A stretch of 64,000 nt of DNA from an uncultured Acidobacteriaceae bacterium (GTDB lineage Bacteria; Acidobacteriota; Terriglobia; Terriglobales; Acidobacteriaceae). The notes under the pieces were generated by a model. The model did not search any database. It was not told the origin of the DNA and worked only from the letters and a program-made list of their open reading frames with translations. A program made the position numbers and the translations under genes. Shown one piece after another: positions 44,727-53,704 of the stretch (its first letter is position 1; the number at the start of each line of letters is the position of its first letter). The stretch lies in the NCBI GenBank assembly GCA_937879855.1, contig CALFMO010000005.1:186001-250000 (forward strand). The letters run 5' to 3'.

Positions 44727-45389
44727 ATGAAAATTGGAACGAACAAAGTTTTGGAGCTCTTTTTCGTGGGGATGTTCTGCGTCACGCTGGGGTGGACTCA
44801 GACTTCCGATAAGAACACTGCAATCTCACAACAGATGGCAGCAGCCTCAACTCCTGCCTCGATAGCTACGCCAGGAAGTAGCGCAACGATGGCAAAAGAG
44901 CAAAACGACTTTGTCATTGGCAGCGAAGACGTTTTGGCGATTGATGTCTGGAAAGAGCCTGAGGTTTCTCGCGCGGTCGTCGTTCGCTCCGACGGAAAGA
45001 TCTCGCTTCCTCTGCTCGGCGATATTCAGGCGTCGGGCAAAACCGCGAAACAGTTGCAGACAGAGATCGCTCAAGGACTCTCGTCCTACATCTCCGACCC
45101 TGAAGTGGCTGTGATCGTGCAGACAATCAATAGTAAGAAATACAGCATTCTGGGAAAAGTGGCACGCGCCGGTTCGTCCCCACTGACCGGACCAATGACC
45201 GTTCTGGACGCGATTGCCGCTGCCGGAGGTTTCCAGGATTTCGCCAAGCGCAAGAAGGTGTACATCCTGCGTACGGGTCCTGACGGCCGCGAACAACGAA
45301 TTCCATTTAATTACCCCGAGGTCATTAAAGGGGAACACTCGGAACAGAACATTCGGCTCCAGGCTCGCGACATCATCATTGTTCCGTGA
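44727..45389 (+). CDS. Polysaccharide export protein (Wza/Poly_export type)
   Basis: A 220-residue periplasmic export protein. A signal peptide (about residues 8-25) and a Ser/Ala/Thr-rich linker precede the Poly_export domain (FVIGSEDVLAIDVWKEPEVS, spread over residues 62-82, then DGKISLPLLGDIQASG), followed by one SLBB domain (KKYSILGKVARAGS). It would form or gate the outer-membrane channel. No lipobox Cys is present, unlike E. coli Wza, so the adjacent barrel gene may supply the outer-membrane pore. GAGGAG lies just before the ATG. Confidence 0.93.
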   Translation: MKIGTNKVLELFFVGMFCVTLGWTQTSDKNTAISQQMAAASTPASIATPGSSATMAKEQNDFVIGSEDVLAIDVWKEPEVSRAVVVRSDGKISLPLLGDIQASGKTAKQLQTEIAQGLSSYISDPEVAVIVQTINSKKYSILGKVARAGSSPLTGPMTVLDAIAAAGGFQDFAKRKKVYILRTGPDGREQRIPFNYPEVIKGEHSEQNIRLQARDIIIVP

Positions 45390-45396
45390 GGCGTCT

Positions 45397-46752
45397 ATGA
45401 AAAGATTCCTGCCATTGGTTCTCCTCAGCGTTCTATTCGCGTGGTCTACCGCGAGGGGCCAGAATCCTAATACGTCATGGCTGCCGGTTGGGCTCAACGG
45501 AGAGACCGGCCCAATCAGCACTCTGGGAGAGTCTGGAGTGAATCAGCTTTCATTGGGGATTGCAGGGGGAGTGGCTTACGAGAACGCTTCTTCGAACAAT
45601 TCCAGCGAGCCTGCCTACGAGAACTATACGGTCAATCCGAGCATTGCCATCACCGAGAGCAGGCCGCGCACAGCCCTGTCAGTGCAGTATTCGCCCGGAT
45701 ACACGCGCGAACAGCAGGGAGCTGGAAGTCAATTTATGCAGACGCTGTTGGGCAGTGCACAATTTCGGCTCAGCGAAAAACTTACCTTGCAACTAAGCGA
45801 ACGATATCTGCGAATGAACAGTTGGTTTACGGGGCTTCAAGTTAATCCTACGCAACCTGGCGGGAATGTCATTCAAACGCCAAACGAATCCATTCTGACC
45901 AAAGGAACGGTGATTGCATCCAGCATCTCGTCGCTCAATCTGGTTTACCAGGCCAGCGAAAGCACCGTGGCGGGAATCGGCGGTTCCTTTAACACCGGGA
46001 ATTTTTCCCAGGTACAAATAACTCTCAATCAGCCCTTGTTTAACTTTAACTCCGGTTCCGTGAACGCCTACGTTTCGCACCGAATCCAAGGTAGCAACTG
46101 GCTGGGAATTACTGGCAACTTTCAAAGAATCGACACCACAGGCGTGACGAAGGAAGGTGCCGACAACCCGTCGCTGCAGCTTTTTTACACCTTTGCTCCC
46201 AGTGCGCACACCAGTGTCTCTTTATTCGCAGGGCCGAGTTACTTTACATCGCAGGCCGAGACCGCGATTGACATCCTCGGGACTTCGATTCCACTGACCA
46301 TTCCAAGTCATGGCTGGGGAACGAACTTCGGAACGACACTGGGGTGGCGAGCGCAACGCACCGGGATCAGTGGAATGTATATGCACCGGATCAGCGACGG
46401 GGGCGGTCTCAGTGGGGCCACGCGCTCCGACAGCGCGACCGTCAACCTTCGCCGCCAGCTGAGCCAGCGCTGGACTGCCAGCGGCATATTGATATACGGC
46501 AAGAATAACTCCCAAAGCATTCTATATGGTGCATCTTTTCAACAGATTTTAGGGACGGCCAATTTGAACTGGGCATTGTCGGAGCACTTCTCGATGATGC
46601 TCAGTTACGCGCGAGACAACTTGCACAGCTCCTACAACAATCTCATTGCCGGCAACACGACTGTACCAACGGGTACCAACAACCAGACGATCAATGACAA
46701 TCGAGCCTGGGCCACCATCTCTTATCAATTCACCAGACCATTAGGAAGGTAA
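45397..46752 (+). CDS. Outer-membrane beta-barrel protein of the EPS locus
   Basis: A 451-residue protein with a signal peptide (MKRFLPLVLLSVLFAW...ARG) and a mature part of alternating amphipathic strands with many Ser/Thr/Asn/Gln, ending in aromatic Y-x-F (SYQFTRPLGR), typical of outer-membrane barrels. In XrtA-type EPS loci a barrel protein of this sort occupies the same place, next to the chain-length determinant. The start at 45397 has GAGG and lies 7 bases after the export gene; the upstream frame is inside that gene. It probably forms the export pore. Confidence 0.85.
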   Translation: MKRFLPLVLLSVLFAWSTARGQNPNTSWLPVGLNGETGPISTLGESGVNQLSLGIAGGVAYENASSNNSSEPAYENYTVNPSIAITESRPRTALSVQYSPGYTREQQGAGSQFMQTLLGSAQFRLSEKLTLQLSERYLRMNSWFTGLQVNPTQPGGNVIQTPNESILTKGTVIASSISSLNLVYQASESTVAGIGGSFNTGNFSQVQITLNQPLFNFNSGSVNAYVSHRIQGSNWLGITGNFQRIDTTGVTKEGADNPSLQLFYTFAPSAHTSVSLFAGPSYFTSQAETAIDILGTSIPLTIPSHGWGTNFGTTLGWRAQRTGISGMYMHRISDGGGLSGATRSDSATVNLRRQLSQRWTASGILIYGKNNSQSILYGASFQQILGTANLNWALSEHFSMMLSYARDNLHSSYNNLIAGNTTVPTGTNNQTINDNRAWATISYQFTRPLGR

Positions 46753-46754
46753 TC

Positions 46755-48410
46755 ATGTTTGAAGAACTAGACGAAAAACCATCGCAAGGACAAAACTTCC
46801 AACGGTACTGGGACACGGTGCGGCGCCGCCGCTGGTGGATCATTCTGCCGACGTTTGTCATCTGGGCCGCCGTATGGGGATTTAGCTGGTTTGTGGCAGC
46901 TACTTACAAGTCGGAGACCCTGATCTTAGTTGAGCAGCAGAAAGTACCGGCTCAATATGTCGTGCCGAACGTAACCAGCGACTTGCAGGATCGGCTGCAA
47001 AGCATGACACAACAAATCCTAAGCCGCACGCGCCTAATGCGGATCATTGATCAGTTTCAACTGTACGCTGATCTTAAGTCACAGCTCACACTGGACGAGA
47101 TGGTCGATAAGATGAGAAAGGATATCAAGATCGACTTGGTCCAGGCGCCTGGGCCGCCTGGACGCATGGCTGACTTAACCGCTTTCAAGATTACCTATAG
47201 CTCTACTAACCCGCGGTTGGCACAGCAAGTTACCGGTCAACTGACCTCGCTTTTCATTGACGAGAATTTGAAGGAGCGAGCTCAGCAGTCTGAAAGTACG
47301 ACAGATTTTCTCGGAGCCCAGCTGGAAGAGGCTCGCAAGAGCCTTACCGAGCAGGAGCAGCGCGTCCGGGAGTTCAAAAGCAAGTACCTCGGGGCTCTGC
47401 CAGATCAGTTGGGCAGCAATCTAAACATTCTCAGCGGCCTGCAAACGAGACTGCAGCAAGAAATGCAAGGGGTCAACCAAGCCAAACAACAGGCTTCCTA
47501 CCTCAACACCCTACTGGATCAGTACCGTTCTTTGCGTCTCGGTGTTAATGAAGGTTCAGCCGATCCAGAAGTACCTCCAGTTATGGATGGAGAGTTACTC
47601 AGGCTGAAGACGCAACTGGCGGACATTCGCTCCCGCTATACCGAGCGTTATCCTGACTATCGCAAGATCAAGGAGCAGATCGCTCAAATCGAAGCCATGA
47701 AGCAGCACATGGCAGAAGACCTTCAGACGGCAGCTGCAAGCAAAAAGAATAATAGAGAGCCCGCGCCCAGCGACGATGTTAAGGCTGCCACGGAACCTCA
47801 TCCCACAAGCTTTGCCGAGTTGAAGGAAATGTCGCCGATGGTGCAGCTGGAAGGGCAGCTCAAATCCAATCAGATGGAGCTGGAAAATCGTCAGAAACTA
47901 GTTTCACAGCTGGAGACACAAATCCAGGAATATCAGGCCCGTCTGAACGAGACTCCCGTCAGGGAACAGCAGTTAGCTGATATCACCCGGGATTACGATC
48001 AATCTCTTTCAAACTACAACTCGTTATTGTCAAAAAAGAATCAATCTGAATTAGCCACCAGCCTGGAGAAAAGGCAGCAAGGTGAGCAGTTCCGCATTAT
48101 CGACCCCCCCAGCCTGCCCCTGAAGCCTTACAAGCCAGACCGGATGATGTTCGCGCTAGGTGGACTGTTGGCAGGAATATTTCTTGGCGTGACGATAACG
48201 GCCGGAGTGGAGCTCCTGGATGGTCGGATCTTTCATGAGTCGGATTTCAAGGAACTTGTCAATGCGCCGGTATTGACCGAGATTCCACCGCTGCCCACGC
48301 CGCTGGAGACCGTTGTGCAAGTTCGACGGCTACGGCTGGAGTGGACGGCAGCTATTGTCATGCTGATGGCGATGGCCAGTGGGTTTGCTTTCACCGTTTA
48401 TCGCGGATAA
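46755..48410 (+). CDS. Chain-length determinant / polysaccharide co-polymerase (Wzz/GumC type)
   Basis: A 551-residue inner-membrane protein with a membrane segment near residues 28-50 (WWIILPTFVIWAAVWGF), a long periplasmic coiled-coil region (about 190-430, including RYTERYPDYRKIKEQIAQIE), a Pro-rich motif before the second segment (PSLPLKPYKPDRM) and the segment itself (about 460-480). A third hydrophobic stretch lies at the C-terminus. It sets polymer length and links polymerisation to the kinase encoded two genes downstream. Its ATG has AGGAAGG upstream. Confidence 0.93.
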   Translation: MFEELDEKPSQGQNFQRYWDTVRRRRWWIILPTFVIWAAVWGFSWFVAATYKSETLILVEQQKVPAQYVVPNVTSDLQDRLQSMTQQILSRTRLMRIIDQFQLYADLKSQLTLDEMVDKMRKDIKIDLVQAPGPPGRMADLTAFKITYSSTNPRLAQQVTGQLTSLFIDENLKERAQQSESTTDFLGAQLEEARKSLTEQEQRVREFKSKYLGALPDQLGSNLNILSGLQTRLQQEMQGVNQAKQQASYLNTLLDQYRSLRLGVNEGSADPEVPPVMDGELLRLKTQLADIRSRYTERYPDYRKIKEQIAQIEAMKQHMAEDLQTAAASKKNNREPAPSDDVKAATEPHPTSFAELKEMSPMVQLEGQLKSNQMELENRQKLVSQLETQIQEYQARLNETPVREQQLADITRDYDQSLSNYNSLLSKKNQSELATSLEKRQQGEQFRIIDPPSLPLKPYKPDRMMFALGGLLAGIFLGVTITAGVELLDGRIFHESDFKELVNAPVLTEIPPLPTPLETVVQVRRLRLEWTAAIVMLMAMASGFAFTVYRG

Positions 48411-48414
48411 AAGC

Positions 48415-49356
48415 ATGTACAAGAAATTCTTTGGTTTAAATCGTAATCCGTTCGAGATCTCGCCCGATCCGTACTTTTTGTTTCTCACGGAGCGGCATAA
48501 GGATGCTCTGGCGTCCCTTTACTACGGGATCGGACGGCGCAAGGGTTTTCTGGTACTGACCGGCGAGGTGGGAACCGGCAAGACCTTGCTGGTGCGCTGT
48601 CTATTGGACTTGCTGAAGCGGCAGCAAATCAGTTTCGCCAATGTGTTCAATCCCGTTCTTACCGGCACTGAGTTTCTGCGATACGTGGTTGCTGACTTGG
48701 GCCTCAGATCCCCAGACCCCTCTAAGAGCAGCCTCTTACTCACCCTGAATGAGCTTCTGATTGCCCGTTACCGTAAGGGACTGAACACTGTGTTAGTTGT
48801 CGATGAAGCGCAACATCTCCTTCCCGAGGTTCTGGAGGAGATTCGCTTACTGACAAATCTGGAAACTTCGCAGCAAAAGCTCTTGCAGATCCTGCTGGTT
48901 GGCCAGCCCGAACTCGAGGAGCGCCTGGACTCCCCGGATCTTCGGCAATTGAAGCAGCGAATTGCTCTGCGCTGCCGACTGGGAGCCTTCAATGAACAGT
49001 TGACGAGTCAGTACGTAGCGCAAAGACTTCGACGCGCTGGAATGACGCAGGGAGCGGAATCAGTTTTTCCGGCAGACACCATGAGCCTCGTCCACCAGTA
49101 TTCCAACGGCATCCCCCGCTTGATCAATACGCTGTGTGAGAATGCGCTAACAGCAGCTTTTGCCCATCAGTCAAAGACCGTAACCCCCGAGATGGTCCGA
49201 GAAGTCTCCGTCGAGTTTCGGCTTGATCGGGAGTACCCGCAAGCGCCGGCAAAAACCAACGGAAACGGACAAGAACAACAAGCGGCGGCCAGGATTTTGC
49301 TGGACTTGTTGCAGAGATATCGGGCAGGCGGCGCCAATCCAATAGCGTTTCCCTGA
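48415..49356 (+). CDS. ExeA-like AAA ATPase of the EPS/XrtA system
   Basis: A 313-residue ATPase that begins MYKKFFGLNRNPFEISPDP, the hallmark of general-secretion-type ATPases found in XrtA/PEP-CTERM EPS loci. Walker A GEVGTGKT is near residue 50, Walker B VLVVDEAQHL near 127, and sensor elements follow (ILLVGQPELEERL). A C-terminal helical region ends in a Gln/Ala-rich tail. Its precise job is unknown, perhaps powering assembly of the export complex. The start at 48415 gives the standard family N-terminus; the extra upstream frame overlaps the previous gene. Confidence 0.92.
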   Translation: MYKKFFGLNRNPFEISPDPYFLFLTERHKDALASLYYGIGRRKGFLVLTGEVGTGKTLLVRCLLDLLKRQQISFANVFNPVLTGTEFLRYVVADLGLRSPDPSKSSLLLTLNELLIARYRKGLNTVLVVDEAQHLLPEVLEEIRLLTNLETSQQKLLQILLVGQPELEERLDSPDLRQLKQRIALRCRLGAFNEQLTSQYVAQRLRRAGMTQGAESVFPADTMSLVHQYSNGIPRLINTLCENALTAAFAHQSKTVTPEMVREVSVEFRLDREYPQAPAKTNGNGQEQQAAARILLDLLQRYRAGGANPIAFP

Positions 49357-49465
49357 AGCGGTATCTGTGACGCCCATAAGGACGTTCAGCCAACGCCACC
49401 GTTTGGAATCAGTTCTACACAGTCAAGGTTGACGCTAAAGGTTTAGAAAGAAGGAGCAAGACCCC

Positions 49466-50317
49466 ATGAGCATTGTATACAAAGCTCTGCAGCAAGCTGA
49501 GGCCGAGGTCGCAGGAATTGACCCAATCGAGCAGGGTGTCCCGTTTTCTCCGGAATCTCTTCATGAGAGTCCAAATGAGACCTTGTGGCTGGAGCAAGTC
49601 AAGGTTGTCAAACCTGTGGGAAACCATGAAAAACGGATGGTAACGATCACCGACCAGGAGAGCCTCGGCACTGAAAAATTCCGTCTGCTTCGAACACGCC
49701 TCTGTCAGTTGCAGAACGGCAGCAACCTTAAGAAGCTTGTCATAACCAGTGGCGCTCCCGGCGAAGGCAAAACTACAGTAGCCGCCAACCTGGCGATTAG
49801 TCTGGCTCGGCACACGTCGCAGAAGATTTTGTTGCTTGAGGGTGATCTGCGTAATCCCGCGGTGGCGCCCAAGTTCGGATTGCAACATCTCGAGGGTCTG
49901 GGTGAGTGGTTTGACAGACAGCAACCTCTCACCGATTTCATTTATCAGGTAGAAGGTCTGCAACTATGGCTTCTTACCGCCGGCGCCCCCTCAGGCGACG
50001 CATTGAGAATCCTGCAGTCGGAACGGTTTGCAGAAGCCGTGAACCGCTTAGCGTCTTGCTTCGACTGGATCATTATCGATGCTCCTCCGCTTACTCCCCT
50101 GGCTGACATTCACCTTTGGGTTCAAAAAGCCGATGGGGTGCTTCTTGTCATTCGTGATGGCGTAGCACAGAAGGAGACTCTAGTCCGAGGGTTAGCGGGG
50201 TTAGATACCGCGAAGCTATTGGGTGTGGTGCACAACGACACGCTAAGCGCCGGCCACAACTATGACCAGAAGTACGAGCGGCCGCGCGAAGAGGAGCGCG
50301 TCAGTCGCGAAGCATAA
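49466..50317 (+). CDS. Bacterial tyrosine autokinase (CpsD/Wzc kinase-domain type)
   Basis: A 283-residue cytoplasmic BY-kinase. It has MSIVYKALQQAE at the N-terminus as in XrtA-associated kinases, the activator-contact motif GTEKFRLLRTRL, Walker A SGAPGEGKTT (near residue 95), Walker A' LLLEGDLRNP (family usually LLIDADLRRP) and Walker B WIIIDAPPL. The C-terminal tail carries only two tyrosines (HNYDQKY) rather than a long Tyr cluster. It would autophosphorylate and cycle with the chain-length determinant to drive polymer assembly. GAAGGAG precedes the ATG. Confidence 0.92.
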   Translation: MSIVYKALQQAEAEVAGIDPIEQGVPFSPESLHESPNETLWLEQVKVVKPVGNHEKRMVTITDQESLGTEKFRLLRTRLCQLQNGSNLKKLVITSGAPGEGKTTVAANLAISLARHTSQKILLLEGDLRNPAVAPKFGLQHLEGLGEWFDRQQPLTDFIYQVEGLQLWLLTAGAPSGDALRILQSERFAEAVNRLASCFDWIIIDAPPLTPLADIHLWVQKADGVLLVIRDGVAQKETLVRGLAGLDTAKLLGVVHNDTLSAGHNYDQKYERPREEERVSREA

Positions 50318-50332
50318 AACGACCATAGAATC

Positions 50333-51718
50333 GTGATCCGCGTATTCAACATTTACTTCCCCGCTCGAACCCTATTCCTGGGTATCTCGGAATGGATCCT
50401 CGTCTTCTTGGCATTCACGCTATCTTTGATTGCGCGTGCCGGTCGCGATGCGGACCTGGTGCTCACCGATGAGCACGGCATCTATAAGATCGCTCTGGTC
50501 GCCGGTGTCTATCTGCTTTGCATGTACTACCTGGATCTGTATGACACCAAGATCCTGGCCCACCGACACGAGGTTCTTACTCGCATTATGCAGGTCCTGG
50601 GCCTAGGCACAATCGTACTCGCAGTCGTGTACTACTCGTTTCCAGGAGTCCAGCTAGGACGAGGCACGTTCCTGTTCGGGCTTCTTCTGGCGCTGCCCTG
50701 TCTGGTCTTGTGGAGAGAGGCTTTCCCACGGCTGGTGAGGTCCCTGCACCTGGAGGAAAAATCGGTCCTCATCGGAAGCGGTTCGTTGGCCCGGGCGCTT
50801 TGGACCGAAGTAAAGAACCGGCCCGAGTTCGGCATCGACATCACAGGCTGCTTGGATGTGCCGGAGGAGCAATCATTTCCCGGAGTGCCCTACCTCGGAA
50901 GCATGGAGGAGTTGCTCCAGGTTGTTGACTCTAACCAGATCACTCGCGTGATTGTGGCTCTGGCGGATCGCAGAGGCAGGCTTCCGCTGGAGGGACTGCT
51001 CGCGCTCAAGGCCAGGGGAGTAATCGTACAGGATGGAGCTGACTTGTACGAAAGTATGACTGGAAGAATTCAGTTGGAATCGTTGCGTCCGGGCTGGCTG
51101 CTATTTTCATCTGGCTTCCGGGCTTCTGGGCGCCTTCTATTCTACAAACGATCGATTTCCTTTTTTCTCTCGTTAGCCGCGTTAATCGTGATCTTGCCTT
51201 TGTGGGTCGTGATCGCGATTGCAATACGTCTGGAATCCAAAGGGCCTGCCATCTTCCGACAAAAACGCGTTGGGAAGGACGGAAAGCTCTTTAACCTTTA
51301 CAAATTCCGCACCATGGTAGACGGGGCGGATGTGAACGGCAGATCCAGACCCGCGCAGGACGACGACGAACGCTGCACGAGGCTAGGCAAGTGGTTGCGC
51401 CGCGCTCGGCTCGACGAAGTGCCGCAACTTTACAACATTCTTCGCGGAGACATGGATTTTGTTGGGCCGCGCCCCTTTGTGCCGGATCAGGAAGAAGAAT
51501 GTGCGCGGCAAATTCCTTTCTACGAACAGCGCTGGATCATTAAACCGGGAGCGACCGGCTGGGCACAGATCAACTACGGATATTGCGCCACGCTAGAAGA
51601 CAATATCCAGAAGATTTCCTACGATCTCTATTACCTCAAGCACATCTCGATTGGACTAGATCTGCTGATTATCTTCCAAACAGTAAAGACCCTGCTTCTC
51701 GGACGCGGCGGCCGCTGA
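50333..51718 (+). CDS. Polyprenyl glycosylphosphotransferase starting EPS repeat-unit synthesis
   Basis: A 461-residue enzyme with about four N-terminal membrane helices, a CoA-binding-like middle domain and a C-terminal phosphoglycosyltransferase domain: a membrane re-entrant helix (KRSISFFLSLAALIVIL), then GPAIFRQKRVGKDGK, NLYKFRTM, RLDEVPQLYNILRGDMDFVG and PRPF. It transfers a sugar phosphate to undecaprenyl phosphate, the first step of the repeat unit. The architecture matches the XrtA-locus type (EpsB-like). The start is GTG at 50333. Confidence 0.94.
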   Translation: MIRVFNIYFPARTLFLGISEWILVFLAFTLSLIARAGRDADLVLTDEHGIYKIALVAGVYLLCMYYLDLYDTKILAHRHEVLTRIMQVLGLGTIVLAVVYYSFPGVQLGRGTFLFGLLLALPCLVLWREAFPRLVRSLHLEEKSVLIGSGSLARALWTEVKNRPEFGIDITGCLDVPEEQSFPGVPYLGSMEELLQVVDSNQITRVIVALADRRGRLPLEGLLALKARGVIVQDGADLYESMTGRIQLESLRPGWLLFSSGFRASGRLLFYKRSISFFLSLAALIVILPLWVVIAIAIRLESKGPAIFRQKRVGKDGKLFNLYKFRTMVDGADVNGRSRPAQDDDERCTRLGKWLRRARLDEVPQLYNILRGDMDFVGPRPFVPDQEEECARQIPFYEQRWIIKPGATGWAQINYGYCATLEDNIQKISYDLYYLKHISIGLDLLIIFQTVKTLLLGRGGR

Positions 51719-51719
51719 C

Positions 51720-52901
51720 GTGTTCACCTTGATTTCCAAATTTGCCTTCTGGCTTTGTACGTCCTTGATTGCGTACACCTATTTCGTGTACCCGATTTTC
51801 TTGTTCGCTGCCTACGCGTGGTCACAGATTCGACGCGATTGGAAATATTTAAAATCGCGCGGCGACCGTCGCTGTCCTCGACCGGAGGCGCAGGAACTCC
51901 CGTTAATTACCATGGTGGTTCCCGCGCATAACGAAGAGAAACATCTTCCGGAAAAGCTGGCCAACCTCCAGCAGCTTGACTATCCGCTGGAAAAACTGGA
52001 ACTGATTTTTGTCTCAGACGGCTCCACGGACGGCACAAATCGGATTCTCAAAGATGTGACCATCCCGAATGTACGAACTATCTTCCTCCAAGAGCGCCAT
52101 GGTAAACCGTTGGCGCTCAATCAGGCCGTGGCAGCCGCTCGGCATGATGTTCTGGTGTTCTCCGACGCAGCCACGTTGTTTGCCCCGGACGCCCTGCAGA
52201 AACTGACCCGGCACTTCCGTCGATCCAATGTCGGTGCAGTTTGTGGAGCGCTGAAGTTTAGAGGAACAGCGGAATCCCAGCAAACTGAAGGCGTCTACTG
52301 GGGGTACGAAAGCATGCTCCGGCTTATGGAATCGCGGATGGGAGCAACTCTGACTGCCAGTGGCGCTATCTACGCGCTGCGGCGTGAATGTTACCGCCCT
52401 CTTCCGGCAGATTCGGTAATCGAAGATTTCGTGATCCCAATGAATGCGCGCAAACTTGGTTACCGGGTACTTTATGACCCGGAGGCCGTCGGCATAGAGT
52501 TCGCGGCAGAATCAATCAAAGGAGAGTTCCGGCGCCGCGTGCGCCTGGCAATTGGTAGTTTCCGTAATCTGCCGAGTTTCCTGCGCGTGCCCCTGCCTCG
52601 TTTCACTCGGATTGCCTTCTTCTCCCACAAAGTTTTGCGTTGGATGGTGCCCTTCCTTCTTATTGGAGTTCTGCTCAGCAACGCCTTCCTGTTGGGGGAG
52701 CTTCCTTATCGGATTACCGCCGTGTCTCAGCTTCTCTTCTATGTGTGGGCGGCGCTGGGATTGGTTCTGCATCAAAAAATGCAGAAGCTGCGGTTTGGTC
52801 TGGTCGGTTATTTTCTGCTGGCGATGAACTTGGCTTTTTTGGTGGGCTTCATCCGATTCCTATCGGGCAAAAGGGAAGCCACATGGGAACGAGTCGGGTA
52901 A
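51720..52901 (+). CDS. Glycosyltransferase family 2 with C-terminal membrane helices
   Basis: A 393-residue membrane-associated glycosyltransferase. An N-terminal helix is followed by the GT2 core: VVPAHNEEKHLPEKL near residue 65, FVSDGSTDGT (metal/sugar-binding Asp), SDAATLF (DxD-like) and a conserved ASGAIYALRRE. Three to four helices follow at the C-terminus. The enzyme adds a sugar to the lipid-linked unit or polymerises a chain. The start is GTG at 51720, two bases after the previous stop, and the end overlaps the deacetylase gene by 19 bases. Confidence 0.92.
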   Translation: MFTLISKFAFWLCTSLIAYTYFVYPIFLFAAYAWSQIRRDWKYLKSRGDRRCPRPEAQELPLITMVVPAHNEEKHLPEKLANLQQLDYPLEKLELIFVSDGSTDGTNRILKDVTIPNVRTIFLQERHGKPLALNQAVAAARHDVLVFSDAATLFAPDALQKLTRHFRRSNVGAVCGALKFRGTAESQQTEGVYWGYESMLRLMESRMGATLTASGAIYALRRECYRPLPADSVIEDFVIPMNARKLGYRVLYDPEAVGIEFAAESIKGEFRRRVRLAIGSFRNLPSFLRVPLPRFTRIAFFSHKVLRWMVPFLLIGVLLSNAFLLGELPYRITAVSQLLFYVWAALGLVLHQKMQKLRFGLVGYFLLAMNLAFLVGFIRFLSGKREATWERVG

Positions 52902-53704
52902 GTCGCCGGTCCTCTGCTCGGTTTTCATTGTCCGGTATTCCAGTACTGAATTACCACGGTCTGACCGCCACCGATACCCGGTTCAGGGTCAATGATGCGC
53001 GCTTCTGGGTGGCCGAGAGCATGTTTCTTGAGCATTTGCGCCGTATCCTTGCTCTTGGCTGTAAGGTTCTCCGCGTCGAAGATGTCTTGCAGGCTTCCCG
53101 TGACGAAACGAACGGTTTCGCGACCGCAATAACGTTCGATGACGGGCGCGCTTGCGACTACGAAATCGCCTACCGGTTGTTAGTTCGCGAAGGCCTGCCC
53201 GCAACCTTCTTTGTCAACACTGCCACGATTGACACTCCGAGACATCTCACCTGGTCCAATCTCAGAGAAATGAAACACGCCGGAATGTCCGTGCAGTCGC
53301 ACAGTCATGAGCACATGGATTTAGCCAGGCTCAGCTCGACGCAACTGGATTATCAATTGCGGCGATCGAAAGTCGAAATCGAAGACCATCTGGGCAGTGA
53401 GGTAAAGCTGCTCGCGCTACCTTATGGTTCCATGGGATCAAACACTCTGACTATGGCCCGGCGCGCAGGCTACCGCGCACTTTGCTCGAGCGGAGGCAGA
53501 TTGGCGCGATCCACTTCGCTGATCATGGATCGGGTCTGCATTTATTCGGACACGACGTTAGGGCAATTCTCCGCAATCTTAAGAAAGAGTCCTGCATTCT
53601 TCGTCAAAACAGCTTGCAGGGCGGCGTTGCTGGGTGTGCCCAAGCAGATGGCGTTCAGTCTATTTCCCGGATGGGTGGACAGTTGGCGCAGCCGTCATGA
53701 ATGA
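52883..53704 (+). CDS. Polysaccharide deacetylase (NodB-type, CE4)
   Basis: A 273-residue CE4 esterase-like protein. The metal and catalytic motifs are ITFDDGRACDYEIA (Asp-Asp) and VQSHSHEHMDLARLS (His residues of the H-x3-H pair), with ALPYGSMG as a later family motif. It removes acetyl groups from N-acetylated sugars of the polymer or of the lipid-linked intermediate. No signal peptide is evident, so action on a cytoplasmic intermediate is possible. The start at 52883 is within the end of the glycosyltransferase gene, and the stop overlaps the next gene by 8 bases. Confidence 0.9.
   Translation: MGTSRVSRRSSARFSLSGIPVLNYHGLTATDTRFRVNDARFWVAESMFLEHLRRILALGCKVLRVEDVLQASRDETNGFATAITFDDGRACDYEIAYRLLVREGLPATFFVNTATIDTPRHLTWSNLREMKHAGMSVQSHSHEHMDLARLSSTQLDYQLRRSKVEIEDHLGSEVKLLALPYGSMGSNTLTMARRAGYRALCSSGGRLARSTSLIMDRVCIYSDTTLGQFSAILRKSPAFFVKTACRAALLGVPKQMAFSLFPGWVDSWRSRHE

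Noticed and set aside
45159..45180. TGGCACGCGCCGG as a sigma-54 -24 element
   Set aside because: It lies inside the export-protein gene and no TTGC -12 element follows at the required spacing.
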